Source: Dactylosporangium vinaceum (lineage in GTDB: Bacteria; Actinomycetota; Actinomycetes; Mycobacteriales; Micromonosporaceae). From it: a stretch of 64,000 bases of DNA. The stretch covers positions 2,790,001 through 2,854,000 of the forward strand of contig NZ_CP061913.1 of NCBI RefSeq assembly GCF_019904175.1, given 5' to 3'. Under the pieces are notes generated by a model. It was not told the DNA's origin. It did no database searches and saw only the letters and a program-made list of their open reading frames with translations. The translations under genes and the position numbers were made by a program. Of this stretch, positions 35,558 to 43,729 are shown one piece after another (positions within the stretch are counted from its first letter, which is position 1; each line of letters begins with the position of its first letter).

Positions 35558-36892
35558 CGACGCCTGGAACGCCAGCTCCCAGTCGCCGCCGTGGTGGGCC
35601 AGCCGGTTGAAGAACACGGCCCCGACGGCGGCGATCCCGACGGCGGTGCCGATGCGCTGCCCGGTCTGCAGCACCGCCCCGGCGCTCCCGGCCCGCCGCA
35701 CCGGCACCTCGGCGAGGGTGAGCGTCTGGTTGGGGCTGATCACCAGCCCGCTGCCGATGCCGGCGACAAGCAGCGGCAGGGCCGTCGCGAAGCCGGCCCC
35801 GCGGCCGGGCACGAGGTGCAGGGCGAGCTCGGTGCCGCCGAGCCCGAGGCCGACGAGCACGAGGCCGGCGACGACGAGCGGCCGGCCGTAGCGGTTCACG
35901 ATCCGCCCGCCGATGGCCGCGGCCGCCGCCGAGCCGAGCGCGAACGGCGTCACCGCCAGCCCCGCCTCCAGCGCCGAGTAGTGCAGCCCGCTCTGCAGCA
36001 GCAGCGTGAACGTGAAGAAGATGGACGTGAACCCGCCGAAGTAGAACAGCCCGACGAGCGCGCCGAGCCCATAGGAGCGCACGCCGAAGAGCGACAGATC
36101 GATGAGGGAGGTACCGCGGCGGGCGAAGCGGCGCTCCCAGGCGACGAAGCCGGCCAGGATGGCGACGGCCGCGACGACCAGCAGCCACTTCGCCGAGCCC
36201 TTCCACTGCTGCTCCTGCACGAGCGGCAGCAGCAGCGCGACGACGCCGACGCCCAGCAGCACCACGCCGACCGGGTCGAGCGGCTCGCGCTCCCGCGCCT
36301 GCGGCGAGCGCCCCGGAATCCACTTGGTGCCGAGCAGGATGGCCACGATGCCGATGGGCAGGTTGATGTAGAAGATCCACCGCCAGCCCTCGGCCGTGCC
36401 GAACACCTGGATCAGCAGCCCGCCCAGCAGCGGCCCGACGGCTGTCGAGACCCCGATCGTGGCCCCCAGCAGCCCGAACGGCCGTCCCCGCTCGGCCGGC
36501 TCGAACAGCTGCTGGATCAGCCCGGACACCTGCGGGTTGACGACACCGGCGGCGGCGCCCTGCACGAGCCGCGCGACGATGAGCCACAGCGCCCCGGTGG
36601 CCAGCCCGGCCGCCGCGCTCGCCAGCGTGAACACGGCCAGCCCGGCGATGAACGCGTTGCGCCGCCCGCGGGCGTCCCCGAACCGCCCGGCCGGCACGAG
36701 CAGCAGCCCGAACGTCAGCGCGTACCCGGACAGGACCCACTGCAGCTCCGCCGAGCTCAACGCCAGGTTGCCCCGGATCGACGGCAGCGCCACGTTGACG
36801 ATGCTCACGTCGAGCAGCGTCATGAACCCGGCCACGAGCACGACACTCATCGCGCGCCAGCGGTGCTTCAGGGGCCCATCGTCGCTCGTCAC
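35414..36892 (-). CDS. MFS drug transporter, DHA2 (EmrB/QacA) type
   Basis: A 492-residue, 14-helix drug/proton antiporter. Signature motifs: FMTLLDVSIVNVALPSIRGN in TM1 and WVLSGYALTFGLLLVPAGRF with GDARGRR in the first loop. GTG start at 36892, preceded by GGCAGG, is chosen over the upstream start 37009 because the first helix begins soon after. The basic C-terminal tail overlaps the opposite MFS gene by 144 bases. Probably exports a toxic or antibiotic compound. Confidence 0.9.
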   Translation of the reverse strand: MTSDDGPLKHRWRAMSVVLVAGFMTLLDVSIVNVALPSIRGNLALSSAELQWVLSGYALTFGLLLVPAGRFGDARGRRNAFIAGLAVFTLASAAAGLATGALWLIVARLVQGAAAGVVNPQVSGLIQQLFEPAERGRPFGLLGATIGVSTAVGPLLGGLLIQVFGTAEGWRWIFYINLPIGIVAILLGTKWIPGRSPQAREREPLDPVGVVLLGVGVVALLLPLVQEQQWKGSAKWLLVVAAVAILAGFVAWERRFARRGTSLIDLSLFGVRSYGLGALVGLFYFGGFTSIFFTFTLLLQSGLHYSALEAGLAVTPFALGSAAAAAIGGRIVNRYGRPLVVAGLVLVGLGLGGTELALHLVPGRGAGFATALPLLVAGIGSGLVISPNQTLTLAEVPVRRAGSAGAVLQTGQRIGTAVGIAAVGAVFFNRLAHHGGDWELAFQASLWVTIGFVVVALVAAVVDVVGGARSPDRAGRGGDQEREGDRQEQGHR

Positions 36893-36992
36893 CGCCTGCC
36901 AGTGCCCAACCGGGCCCCCGGCAAACCAGCGATCGGGCCGGCCGCCGGAAAACCGGTCGGCGGGCGCGGGCCGGGCGGCTAGGTTGCCTCGC

Positions 36993-37871
36993 ATGGGGAT
37001 CCGGGCCAACTACGTGGTGATCGAGGACGGGGACACCTACCTTGCATGGTCGCGGTGGGGCGGTGACCACGTCGTGGCCGACCTCCGCGCCGGGCCCCGC
37101 GCGGCGACCGATGCCATCCGCCCGCCGCACCCGCCGGTGGTGCCCGCGCCCGACACGGCCGAGGCGCTGCTGTGGCGCGGGCCGGTGCGCGTCGAGGAGC
37201 TCATGACCGACGTCTACTGCGAGGGCGCCGCGCTCATCGACCACGACCGGCGGGTGCTGCTCGCCTTCCAGTGGGTGGAGGACTACGCCGCGTTCATCGA
37301 CGGGCTCGCCGCGCTCACCGAGGCGTGGCCGGGCTGGCGGGTGCGCTGGGCGTTCGACGGGGTGCTCGACCTGGCCGCGTACCTCGGGCGGGACCGCGAA
37401 AGGCTACGTGAGAACCGGCTGCCCGATGCGTCGGTGTTCGCGGGTCGCCCGGCACCGTTCCACGGCCCGGGGCGGTGTGTCCCGGACGCGTCGGACACCT
37501 ACTACGAGGGCGTGCTGAGCGTGCGGCATCCGGACGGCTCGCTCGAGCTGTACCTGGCGACCGAGCGCCCGTCAGTTGTCGCCTTCACCACCGCCGCGGC
37601 GATCACCGCCCTGGAGCCGGGCTTCCGCACCCTGACCCGCCAGGTGTTTCCCCGCTGGGGTCTGCACCTCGAGCCGGAGTCGCGCACGGCCGGGCTGTGG
37701 AGCATCGACCTGTTCGAGGGCGCCCTCATCGACCCGGAGCCGAACTGGCCGGGCTGGACCTGGGACGTGTGGGGCGGCGACATCCGCCGGCAGCTCGACG
37801 CCTGCGGTGGTGCGCTGCGGGTGCCGCCGCTCCCGGCCGCGCTGCGCGATCTGCCGGCCGTCGGCGTGTGA
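36993..37871 (+). CDS. hypothetical protein, Trp/Asp-rich
   Basis: A 292-residue soluble protein with many tryptophans and acidic residues (YLAWSRWGGDHVVADLRAGP, EELMTDVYCEGAALIDHDRR, NWPGWTWDVWGGDIRRQLDA). Two similar halves seem present: WxxGWxWDxWGGD-like in the C-terminus and WRVRWAFDGVLDLAAYL in the middle. No signal peptide, membrane helix or known motif. The ATG at 36993 is used. Function unknown. Confidence 0.75.
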   Translation: MGIRANYVVIEDGDTYLAWSRWGGDHVVADLRAGPRAATDAIRPPHPPVVPAPDTAEALLWRGPVRVEELMTDVYCEGAALIDHDRRVLLAFQWVEDYAAFIDGLAALTEAWPGWRVRWAFDGVLDLAAYLGRDRERLRENRLPDASVFAGRPAPFHGPGRCVPDASDTYYEGVLSVRHPDGSLELYLATERPSVVAFTTAAAITALEPGFRTLTRQVFPRWGLHLEPESRTAGLWSIDLFEGALIDPEPNWPGWTWDVWGGDIRRQLDACGGALRVPPLPAALRDLPAVGV

Positions 37872-37881
37872 GCGGCCGGCG

Positions 37882-38136
37882 TCAGAAGCCGGCGCGCACC
37901 GCGTGGCTGCGCAGGGTGGCCAGGGCGCGGGCGGACTGACTCTTGACGGTGCCGGGGCTGCAGCCGAGCGCGCGGGCGGTCTGTTCGATGGAGAGGTCGC
38001 AGCAGTACCGCAGGACCAGCACGGCCCGGCGGCGGGGCGGTAACCGGTTGAGGAGGTCCTGGACCGGGAGGCGATCGACGATGGCGTCCGGGGCCTCGCC
38101 CGGGTGGCGCTGGAGGGGCATGGGAATCGTGTCCAT
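37882..38136 (-). pseudogene. 5'-truncated SigE-type sigma factor: region 4 only
   Basis: An 84-residue reading frame begins MDTIPMPLQRHPGEAPDA and runs through the sigma linker into an intact region 4: LLNRLPPRRRAVLVLRYCCD, LSIEQTARALGCSPGTVKSQ. Nothing upstream supplies region 2, so it cannot direct core enzyme. It is most simply the 3' end of a degraded sigma gene, though a free region-4 protein acting as a modulator cannot be excluded. Confidence 0.7.
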
Positions 38137-38325
38137 GCTGCACGATGGACAACGATCCTGACGCACCGCTGAAATCAGCCTGACGCACGCAGCCTCCGGG
38201 CTTCCAGGTGCGCGCGCTGGGCCGGGCTGAGCTCCAGGGCGAGCGCGGCGGTGAAGGCGGCGGCCGCGGCCGGGTACAGCGCGTGCCCGCCCTTGATGAC
38301 CGTGGCCGCGGCCCGGAAAGGACAC

Positions 38326-38736
38326 TCAGCCGTGCAGGCGGGCACCTTTGAGGATCCGGTCCACGGCGTTCTTCGGCCCGTGCACCGCGACCCCGGCCAG
38401 GTGCAGCTCGGCGCGGGGCACGGCGCGCACGGCGGCCCGGTTGTCATCGTCGTTGCCGGTCTTGAACAGCTCGTCGGTGAATACGGCGAGGGCCACGCCG
38501 CGCTCGATCGCCCGGGCGTGCGCGGCGGTCAGGACGTCGGCCGAGCCCTCGAAGACCAGGACGGGCTGGCCGAGCATCGGCAGGTAGCGGGTGCCGTCCG
38601 CGTCCTCGTAGTCGGCGCCGAGCAGCTCCGGCCGGGTGCCGGCCACGCCGCTGACGACGAAGGCGGTCACGTTGAGCCGCTGCCAGGTCGGCAGGTCGTC
38701 GCGGAGCAGGACAGCGATCTTGGTGGGGAACGTCAT
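38326..38736 (-). CDS. DUF2000-family protein
   Basis: A 136-residue protein matching the DUF2000 pattern: MTFPTKIAVLLRDDLPTWQR, NVTAFVVSGVAGTRPELLG, YLPMLGQPVLVFEG, then AHARAIERGVALAVFTDELF. The fold is PTH2-like. It is divergent from, and 48 bases away from, an AraC-family regulator gene, a pairing seen repeatedly; the regulator probably controls it. The molecular activity is unknown. Confidence 0.88.
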   Translation of the reverse strand: MTFPTKIAVLLRDDLPTWQRLNVTAFVVSGVAGTRPELLGADYEDADGTRYLPMLGQPVLVFEGSADVLTAAHARAIERGVALAVFTDELFKTGNDDDNRAAVRAVPRAELHLAGVAVHGPKNAVDRILKGARLHG

Positions 38737-38784
38737 GTGCTCAGCCTGCGCAAGGGGCGGCCCGCTGGCTTGTACGTTTAGCAC

Positions 38785-39567
38785 ATGGCCGCTGAGCTGG
38801 TGACGGCGTGGCGCCCGCGGGTGCCGGGGGTCGCCGAGGTCTTCCACGCGCACTTCGTCGACCACGCCTATCCGCTGCACGTCCACGATGCCTGGACGCT
38901 GCTCATCGTCGACGACGGCGCGATTCGCTTCGACCTCGACCGGCACCACCGCGGCGCGGCCGGCGCGGCGAGCGTGACGATCCTGCCGCCGAACGTGCCG
39001 CATGACGGCCGGGCGGCGACCCGTCACGGGTTCCGCAAGCGGGTGGTGTACCTGGACACGGCGGTCCTGCCCGCGACGCTGGCCGGCGCGGCGGTGGACT
39101 CGCCGGGCTTCGACGACGCCCTGCTGCGCCTGCGCATCCACCAGCTGCACGAGGCCCTGGACCGGCCGGGCGACGAGCTGGAGGCGGAGAGCCGCCTCGC
39201 CCTGATCCGCTCGCGGCTGCAGCGCCACCTCGACCGGCACTTCCACGAGCCCGCCGCGCCCCGGCACCTGGCCGCGGCCCTGCGCGAGCTGCTCGACGAG
39301 CGCAGCGCGACCGGCCTGACCCTGCAGGAGGCCGGGACGCTGCTCGGCAGCCATCCCGGGCACCTGGTTCGCGCGTTCACCGCGTCGTTCGGGCTGCCGC
39401 CGCACCGCTACCTGCTGAGCCGGCGCATCGAGCGGGCCCGCCGCCTGCTGCTGGCCGGCTGGCGGGCCGCCGACGTGGCCGCCGAGGTCGGGTTCCACGA
39501 CCAGGCGCACCTGCACCGGCACTTCAAGCGGTTCGTCGGGGTGACGCCCGGCAACTACGCGGCCTGA
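38785..39567 (+). CDS. AraC-family transcriptional regulator
   Basis: A 260-residue activator. The N-terminal cupin-like ligand domain (HAHFVDHAYPLHVHDAWTLL, PPNVPHDGRA) is followed by a C-terminal double helix-turn-helix at about 165-260 (TLQEAGTLLGSHPGHLVRAF, FGLPPHRYLLSRRIERAR, VAAEVGFHDQAHLHRHFKRF, GVTPGNYA). Divergent from the DUF2000 gene. Its 3' end overlaps the convergent PadR gene by 13 bases. Confidence 0.92.
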   Translation: MAAELVTAWRPRVPGVAEVFHAHFVDHAYPLHVHDAWTLLIVDDGAIRFDLDRHHRGAAGAASVTILPPNVPHDGRAATRHGFRKRVVYLDTAVLPATLAGAAVDSPGFDDALLRLRIHQLHEALDRPGDELEAESRLALIRSRLQRHLDRHFHEPAAPRHLAAALRELLDERSATGLTLQEAGTLLGSHPGHLVRAFTASFGLPPHRYLLSRRIERARRLLLAGWRAADVAAEVGFHDQAHLHRHFKRFVGVTPGNYAA

Positions 39568-39893
39568 CCGCCGAGACTCAACCGGCGGTCGGCCGCGGCG
39601 GCGTTGCGGCGGAGGCGTTCGGTCTCCGCGCTCAGCAGGTCGCGGCCGATGCCGGTGAGGCGGTAGTAGCGGCGCAGCCGCGACGCGACGACCTCCTCGC
39701 GGTCGACCTCGATCAGGCCGTCGGCGCGCAGGCGGTCCAGGATCCCGTAGAGCGTGCCGGCCTGGAGGCGGACCCGGCCCTCCGAGATGCGCCGCACGTC
39801 GTCCAGGATGCTGTACCCGTGCTGGGATTCGGCCGCCAGTGCGGTCAGGACCAGGAACGTCGGTTCGCGTAACGGTAAGCCAGTCATGTTCAT
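39555..39893 (-). CDS. PadR-family regulator (short)
   Basis: A 112-residue PadR protein: LREPTFLVLTALAAESQHGY, SILDDVRRISEGRVRLQAGT, LYGILDRLRADGLIEVDREE, with RYYRLTGIGRDLLSAETERL as the final helix. It is the minimal type with one C-terminal dimerisation helix. Starts at ATG 39893 or ATG 39887; an upstream ATG at 39944 would add 17 residues. No Shine-Dalgarno is clear. A 12-base palindrome (39953-39964) lies upstream and may be its operator. Confidence 0.85.
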   Translation of the reverse strand: MNMTGLPLREPTFLVLTALAAESQHGYSILDDVRRISEGRVRLQAGTLYGILDRLRADGLIEVDREEVVASRLRRYYRLTGIGRDLLSAETERLRRNAAAADRRLSLGGQAA

Positions 39894-39952
39894 CACTATA
39901 TAAAGATCATCGATGTATGCCATCATCCGATCGGTCAGCGGCATAACGGAAA

Positions 39953-39964
39953 ACAGTTAACTGT
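39953..39964. promoter_or_regulatory. 12-bp perfect palindrome upstream of the short PadR gene
   Basis: ACAGTTAACTGT lies between the M20 peptidase stop (40001) and the PadR start, in an A+T-rich spacer. On the minus strand TTGACG (about 39983-39978) precedes it and could be a -35 box. Likely a repressor site. Confidence 0.4.
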
Positions 39965-40000
39965 CTTAACAGCAACGCGTCAATGCCGGCCGACCCTCGA

Positions 40001-41248
40001 TTACATAATGCCCAGATGCACAAGTGTCTCGGCGCACGCGTGCACCTGCTCGAGGGACACCCGCTCGTCGGGGCAGTGGCCGTAGCCCACACCCGGCCCG
40101 AACTGCACCGCCGGGACGCCGCGGCCGGTGAGCAGCCGCAGGTCGGAGCCGTAGGGCGCGCCGACGACGGCCGGTGCGGCGCCGCCGGTGGCCGTGTGGG
40201 TCCGAACGACCCGCTGCACCAGGTCGGTGCCGTCCGGGCAGCGGCCGGAGGCGAACTGGCCGCCCCACCACTCGACGGTGACCGGGTGCTCCTTCAGCCA
40301 CGGGTCGGCGGCGCACGCCTGCGCGACGGTGGCCTCGAACTCGGCCCGGGCCTGCTCGACCGGCTCGTCGAGGGCGACGCCGAAGCGGCCCTCGGCGACG
40401 AGCAGGTCGGGGACGGTGGAGGCCCAGTCGCCGGAGCGCACGGTGCCGATCTCCAGGGGGTAGGCGATGTCCCAGCGGCGCATCATCGGATCCACTGTGC
40501 GGTTGCGTGTCGCTTCGAGTGCCCGCAGCACCGGGAAGATCAGCTGGAACTTCTCGACTGCGCTGACACCCGACGTGCGCGCACAGGCGTGGGCGGCGAG
40601 CCCGGGGACGCGCAGCCGGAAGGTGAGCGCGCCGCCGTTCGCGGCGAGCACGTCGAGCGCGGTCGGCTCGGTGATCACGCAGGCGTCGGCCCGCCAGCCG
40701 CGCTCGAGGGCGGCGAACGTGCCGAGGCCGCCGTCCTCCTCCCCGACGACCGCGGCCAGCAGGAGATCGCCGCGGGGCCGGGCGCCGGAGCGGTGAATCG
40801 CCAGGAATGCCGACAGGGCGGACACGAAGCCGCCCTTCATGTCGCAGGCGCCGCGGCCGTACGCGTGGCCGTCGCGCACGTCGCCGGACCACGGGGAGCC
40901 GCTCCACGTGTCGGGGTCGCCCGGGGGTACGACGTCCAGGTGGCCGTTCAGCATCAGCGAGGGGGCGTTTTCGGTGGATCCGGGCAGCCGTGCGACCAGA
41001 CCCCAGGCCTCGTCCCGCTCGACCTCCATGCCCGGGAAGTCGGGCCGGGCCGCCAGTTCGGCGACGGGGATCGGCCACAGGTCCAGCTCGACGCCCTCCG
41101 CGCGGAGCAGATCCGCGACGTGGTGGACGATCTCGCTTTCCGCGGCGGTGCCGCCCACACTGGGAATGCGGATCAGGTCGGTCAGGGTGCGGACGGTCTC
41201 GGCGCGCGCATCGCGCAGGGCGTCCAGCGCAGGTTGTACTTGGGTCAC
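40001..41248 (-). CDS. M20-family peptidase/deacetylase (ArgE/DapE/ACY1-like)
   Basis: A 415-residue dinuclear zinc hydrolase. Metal-ligand motifs: GHLDVVPPGD (His, Asp), GRGACDMKGG (Asp), VVGEEDGG (catalytic Glu-Glu) and TEPT. The lid domain begins near GGALTFRLRVPGLAAHACAR, with a His typical of the dimer-interface ligand. A substrate such as an N-acyl amino acid or succinyl-diaminopimelate is expected. GTG start at 41248. The divergent endonuclease-like gene starts only 11 bases away, so promoters overlap coding sequence. Confidence 0.93.
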   Translation of the reverse strand: MTQVQPALDALRDARAETVRTLTDLIRIPSVGGTAAESEIVHHVADLLRAEGVELDLWPIPVAELAARPDFPGMEVERDEAWGLVARLPGSTENAPSLMLNGHLDVVPPGDPDTWSGSPWSGDVRDGHAYGRGACDMKGGFVSALSAFLAIHRSGARPRGDLLLAAVVGEEDGGLGTFAALERGWRADACVITEPTALDVLAANGGALTFRLRVPGLAAHACARTSGVSAVEKFQLIFPVLRALEATRNRTVDPMMRRWDIAYPLEIGTVRSGDWASTVPDLLVAEGRFGVALDEPVEQARAEFEATVAQACAADPWLKEHPVTVEWWGGQFASGRCPDGTDLVQRVVRTHTATGGAAPAVVGAPYGSDLRLLTGRGVPAVQFGPGVGYGHCPDERVSLEQVHACAETLVHLGIM

Positions 41249-41259
41249 GGGGGCACGAT

Positions 41260-41997
41260 ATGTCGCTGACGCTGTTGACGTACAACATCAAAAATGGCGG
41301 CGGTGACCGGCTCGCCGCGATTGCGCGGGTGATCACCGGGGAGCGGCCCGACGTCGTGGCGCTGCAGGAGCTGCGCGGCACGCCCCAGCTCGGGGCGCTG
41401 ACCGGGATGCGGCAGTTCGTGGCCGGGTCCTGGCGCGGGCAGCCGGTCGGGCTCCTCGTGGCGCGGCACCTGCGGGTCCTCGCCGCCGGCCGGGTGGCCC
41501 GGCCGTTCTTCCACGCCGCCGCCTGGGTGCGGATCGCCTCGCCGATCGGGGCGATCACGGTGATCTCCGCGCACCTGTGCCCCTACTGGGGGCGGCTCCG
41601 GCAGGCGGAGGCCGGCTGGCTGGCCTCGTTCCTGCGCAAGGGTGTACTGCTCGGCGACCTCAACACCCTGGACCCCTGGGGCGAGCACGCGGGTGAGCTG
41701 GCGACGCTGCCGGAGCAGTACCGGCGAAGGCACCTCAACGGCCGCGAACCGGACATCCGCGCCACGGCGCTGCTGGCCCGGCGCGGCCTCGTCGACGTCT
41801 TCCGCCAGTGCGGCACGGGGCCGGCCCCGACCGTGCCGACCACGCAGGGCGGCGGCCACGAGTTCGCGCGCCTGCGGCTTGACTACCTGTGGGCGACCCG
41901 CGACGTGGCCGCCCGGTTCACCGACTGCCGGGTCGTGACCGGCGGGGAGGCGGAATCCGGTTCGGACCACTACCCGCTGGTTGGCCGGGCAGCGTAG
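41260..41997 (+). CDS. endonuclease/exonuclease/phosphatase-family protein
   Basis: A 245-residue EEP-superfamily hydrolase. The fold markers are LTYNIKNGGGDRLAAIARVI, PDVVALQELRG (metal-binding Glu), VISAHLCPYWGRLRQAE, VLLGDLNTLDPWG (catalytic Asp-Leu-Asn), and the final SGSDHYPLVGRAA (Asp-His pair). All expected active-site groups are present. No signal peptide, so it is presumably cytoplasmic; the substrate may be nucleic acid or a phosphoester. Its last 80 bases overlap the convergent small gene ending at 41918. Confidence 0.9.
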   Translation: MSLTLLTYNIKNGGGDRLAAIARVITGERPDVVALQELRGTPQLGALTGMRQFVAGSWRGQPVGLLVARHLRVLAAGRVARPFFHAAAWVRIASPIGAITVISAHLCPYWGRLRQAEAGWLASFLRKGVLLGDLNTLDPWGEHAGELATLPEQYRRRHLNGREPDIRATALLARRGLVDVFRQCGTGPAPTVPTTQGGGHEFARLRLDYLWATRDVAARFTDCRVVTGGEAESGSDHYPLVGRAA

Positions 41998-42337
41998 AGA
42001 TCTGCGCGGCCGCGGCCTGGGCGGCGGTGCCCGAGGTGCGGGGGTCGATCTGCTGGCGGGGCGGCGGCTGGCGGCGGTTGCCGCCGAGCGGCGGGTTGGC
42101 CACCCAGCGGATGACCGGGCCCTGGCCCGGGGCGGGCAGCCAGCCGAGGAAGCGCTGCCAGAGCTGCTCGGAGCTGAACTGGCGCAGGTCCTCGGCCGCG
42201 TCCGCGACCCGCAGCGCCATCAGCGTCCGCAGCTCGGCGGGGTTGTCGGCGTATTCGGCCACAAGCTGTTCGCGTTTGGCCGCACAGGGCCAGGGGTCGG
42301 CGCATCCGGTGCACCGCCACTGCGGCCGAGCGGGCAT
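41918..42337 (-). CDS. small cysteine-knuckle protein, actinomycete-specific
   Basis: A 139-residue protein whose start, MPARPQWRCTGCADPWPCAA, carries a CxxCxxPWPC knuckle followed by helices (REQLVAEYADNPAELRTLMA) and a Pro/Arg-rich tail. Such proteins occur widely in Micromonosporaceae next to XRE regulators and GGDEF genes; their function is unknown. It lies 11 bases after the 66-residue gene upstream. An ATG at 42337 is used. The 3' tail overlaps the convergent EEP gene by 80 bases. Confidence 0.72.
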   Translation of the reverse strand: MPARPQWRCTGCADPWPCAAKREQLVAEYADNPAELRTLMALRVADAAEDLRQFSSEQLWQRFLGWLPAPGQGPVIRWVANPPLGGNRRQPPPRQQIDPRTSGTAAQAAAAQISTLPGQPAGSGPNRIPPPRRSRPGSR

Positions 42338-42348
42338 GTGTGCCTCCG

Positions 42349-42549
42349 TCACCCGAGGCTCCCCGGCCTGACCTCCAGGCGGCGCAGGGCATAGACGAGC
42401 ACCGAGTTGCGGGCCGTCACGTACTGATCGCAGGGCCACGGCTGGCCGCAGTCACGGCACAGCTCGCCGCGCTTGAACTTGGCGGCCAGCCACCCGCGCG
42501 GCCGCGGCTGGTGGCGGCGGCGCTGGCGGACCAGGTCTGGGAGCTCCAT
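42349..42549 (-). CDS. small zinc-ribbon-like protein
   Basis: A 66-residue basic protein: MELPDLVRQRRRHQPRPRGW, then RGELCRDCGQPWPCDQYVTA with a CxxCxxPWPC motif that could bind zinc. It shares the motif with the next gene (41918-42337), with which it forms an operon together with the GGDEF gene upstream (10-base gap). Function unknown. Confidence 0.72.
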   Translation of the reverse strand: MELPDLVRQRRRHQPRPRGWLAAKFKRGELCRDCGQPWPCDQYVTARNSVLVYALRRLEVRPGSLG

Positions 42550-42559
42550 CGCGAATCCT

Positions 42560-43282
42560 TCAGGTCGCCTTGGACGGGCGGGAGTCAGACGGGCGGGAAG
42601 ACCTGCCGATCCGCAGGCCCGCGTGGACCAGGTGCGGCTGCGGCAGGATCGTCAGGTGCTGCGCCGCCGGATGGGGCCGGTTGCGGGCACCTTTCGTGCG
42701 GTACATCGCCGCGTCCGCCCGGTGGACGGCGTCGGCGAGGTGTGCGCCGGGCTCGACGGGGACGAGCCCGACGGACACGCTGACGGTGACGACCTGGCCG
42801 GCCAGGCGCATCGGGGCCGCGAGGACCTCGGCGAGCCGGTCGGCCTGCTCCTGTGGACTGCCCTGACGGACGGCCAGCAGGCCGGCGAACTCGTCGCCGC
42901 CCAGCCGGGCCACCAGGCCCCGCTGTGTGCCCGGGTCGTCGGCGTATGCGGCCAGCCGGCGGGCGGTCGTCACGAGCACCTCGTCGCCGGCCGAGTGGCC
43001 GAACACGTCGTTGATCTGCTTGAACCCGTCGACGTCGAGCACGACCGCGACCAGGGGGTGCAGTGCGCGGTCCGCGACCAGGTCGGCGCCGCGCTGATAG
43101 AAGGCGCGGCGGTTGGGCAGGCCGGTGAGCGGATCGTGGCTCGCGGCGTGCTGCGCGACCTCGAGCTGCGCGCCCAGCCGGGCGGCGAGCCGCTCCGCGC
43201 GCCGCGCACGGAGATAGAGGGGAAGGGTCGCACACACCCCGGCCGCCGCGGCCGAGCCGGCCAGAAAGGCGAGGGGATCCAT
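42560..43282 (-). CDS. GGDEF-domain diguanylate cyclase
   Basis: A 240-residue protein with one N-terminal membrane helix (about residues 4-24), a short coiled linker, and a GGDEF domain at about 42-205: HDPLTGLPNRRAFYQRGADL, LDVDGFKQINDVFGHSAGDE, and intact LGGDEFAGLL at 127-136. It should make cyclic di-GMP. The ATG at 43282 is used. It leads an operon with the two small cysteine-knuckle genes. The divergent spacer (43283-43483) contains a palindrome. Confidence 0.9.
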   Translation of the reverse strand: MDPLAFLAGSAAAAGVCATLPLYLRARRAERLAARLGAQLEVAQHAASHDPLTGLPNRRAFYQRGADLVADRALHPLVAVVLDVDGFKQINDVFGHSAGDEVLVTTARRLAAYADDPGTQRGLVARLGGDEFAGLLAVRQGSPQEQADRLAEVLAAPMRLAGQVVTVSVSVGLVPVEPGAHLADAVHRADAAMYRTKGARNRPHPAAQHLTILPQPHLVHAGLRIGRSSRPSDSRPSKAT

Positions 43283-43347
43283 GGGTGCGTGTCCCTTCAG
43301 ATCGCAGCTGGGGAAGCCACTCGATCGTTTTGGTGGTCGGTGTCCGG

Positions 43348-43359
43348 TTGTGATCACAA
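43348..43359. promoter_or_regulatory. 12-bp palindrome between GGDEF and DUF397 genes
   Basis: TTGTGATCACAA is a perfect palindrome in the 201-base divergent spacer. The core GTGATCAC resembles BldD-type half-sites (GTGA/TCAC) without a gap. A dimeric XRE- or GntR-type protein is the likely binder. Confidence 0.45.
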
Positions 43360-43483
43360 ACTGTGAGCGCCCCCGTACATCGGCACATGCGCTAGCATGC
43401 GCTTTATCGGCTGCAGACGCAAGAGCCGATGCACGTGCAGATGCCGGTTGCTTGGTGAACTTTCAACCAAGGTCATCAGAGAG

Positions 43484-43729
43484 ATGTCGATGGAGCAGAC
43501 GTACAACGGGATGCCGGCCGGGCACCTAACCGGTGTGACCTGGCAGAAGAGCCGCCGCAGCAACCCCAGCGGCAACTGTGTCGAGCTGGCCCGCCTGCCG
43601 CACGGGGCCGGCTTCGCCATGCGCAACTCGCGCGACCCCGATGGCCCCGTACTCATCTACACCTACGAGGAGATCGCCGCCTTCGTCGGAGGCGCCATCG
43701 ACGGCGACTTCGACAACCTGCTGGCCTGA
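43484..43729 (+). CDS. DUF397-domain protein
   Basis: An 81-residue protein with the DUF397 pattern: GVTWQKSRRSNPSGNCVELA, FAMRNSRDPDGPVLIYTYEE, IAAFVGGAIDGDFDNLL. ATG at 43484 with an AGAGAG upstream. DUF397 proteins are linked to XRE-DUF5753 regulators, one of which starts 187 bases downstream. In Streptomyces such pairs (WhiJ-type) regulate development and act antagonistically. Confidence 0.9.
   Translation: MSMEQTYNGMPAGHLTGVTWQKSRRSNPSGNCVELARLPHGAGFAMRNSRDPDGPVLIYTYEEIAAFVGGAIDGDFDNLLA

Noticed and set aside
38175-38325. Minus-strand frame with an Ala/Leu-rich helix ending in RRLRASG
   Set aside because: It may be a remnant of a regulator beside the sigma fragment, but it lacks a start and cannot be told from GC-driven open sequence.
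43283-43483. Cyclic-di-GMP riboswitch upstream of the GGDEF gene
   Set aside because: I could not find the conserved GEMM-I or GEMM-II core; only the palindrome is supported.
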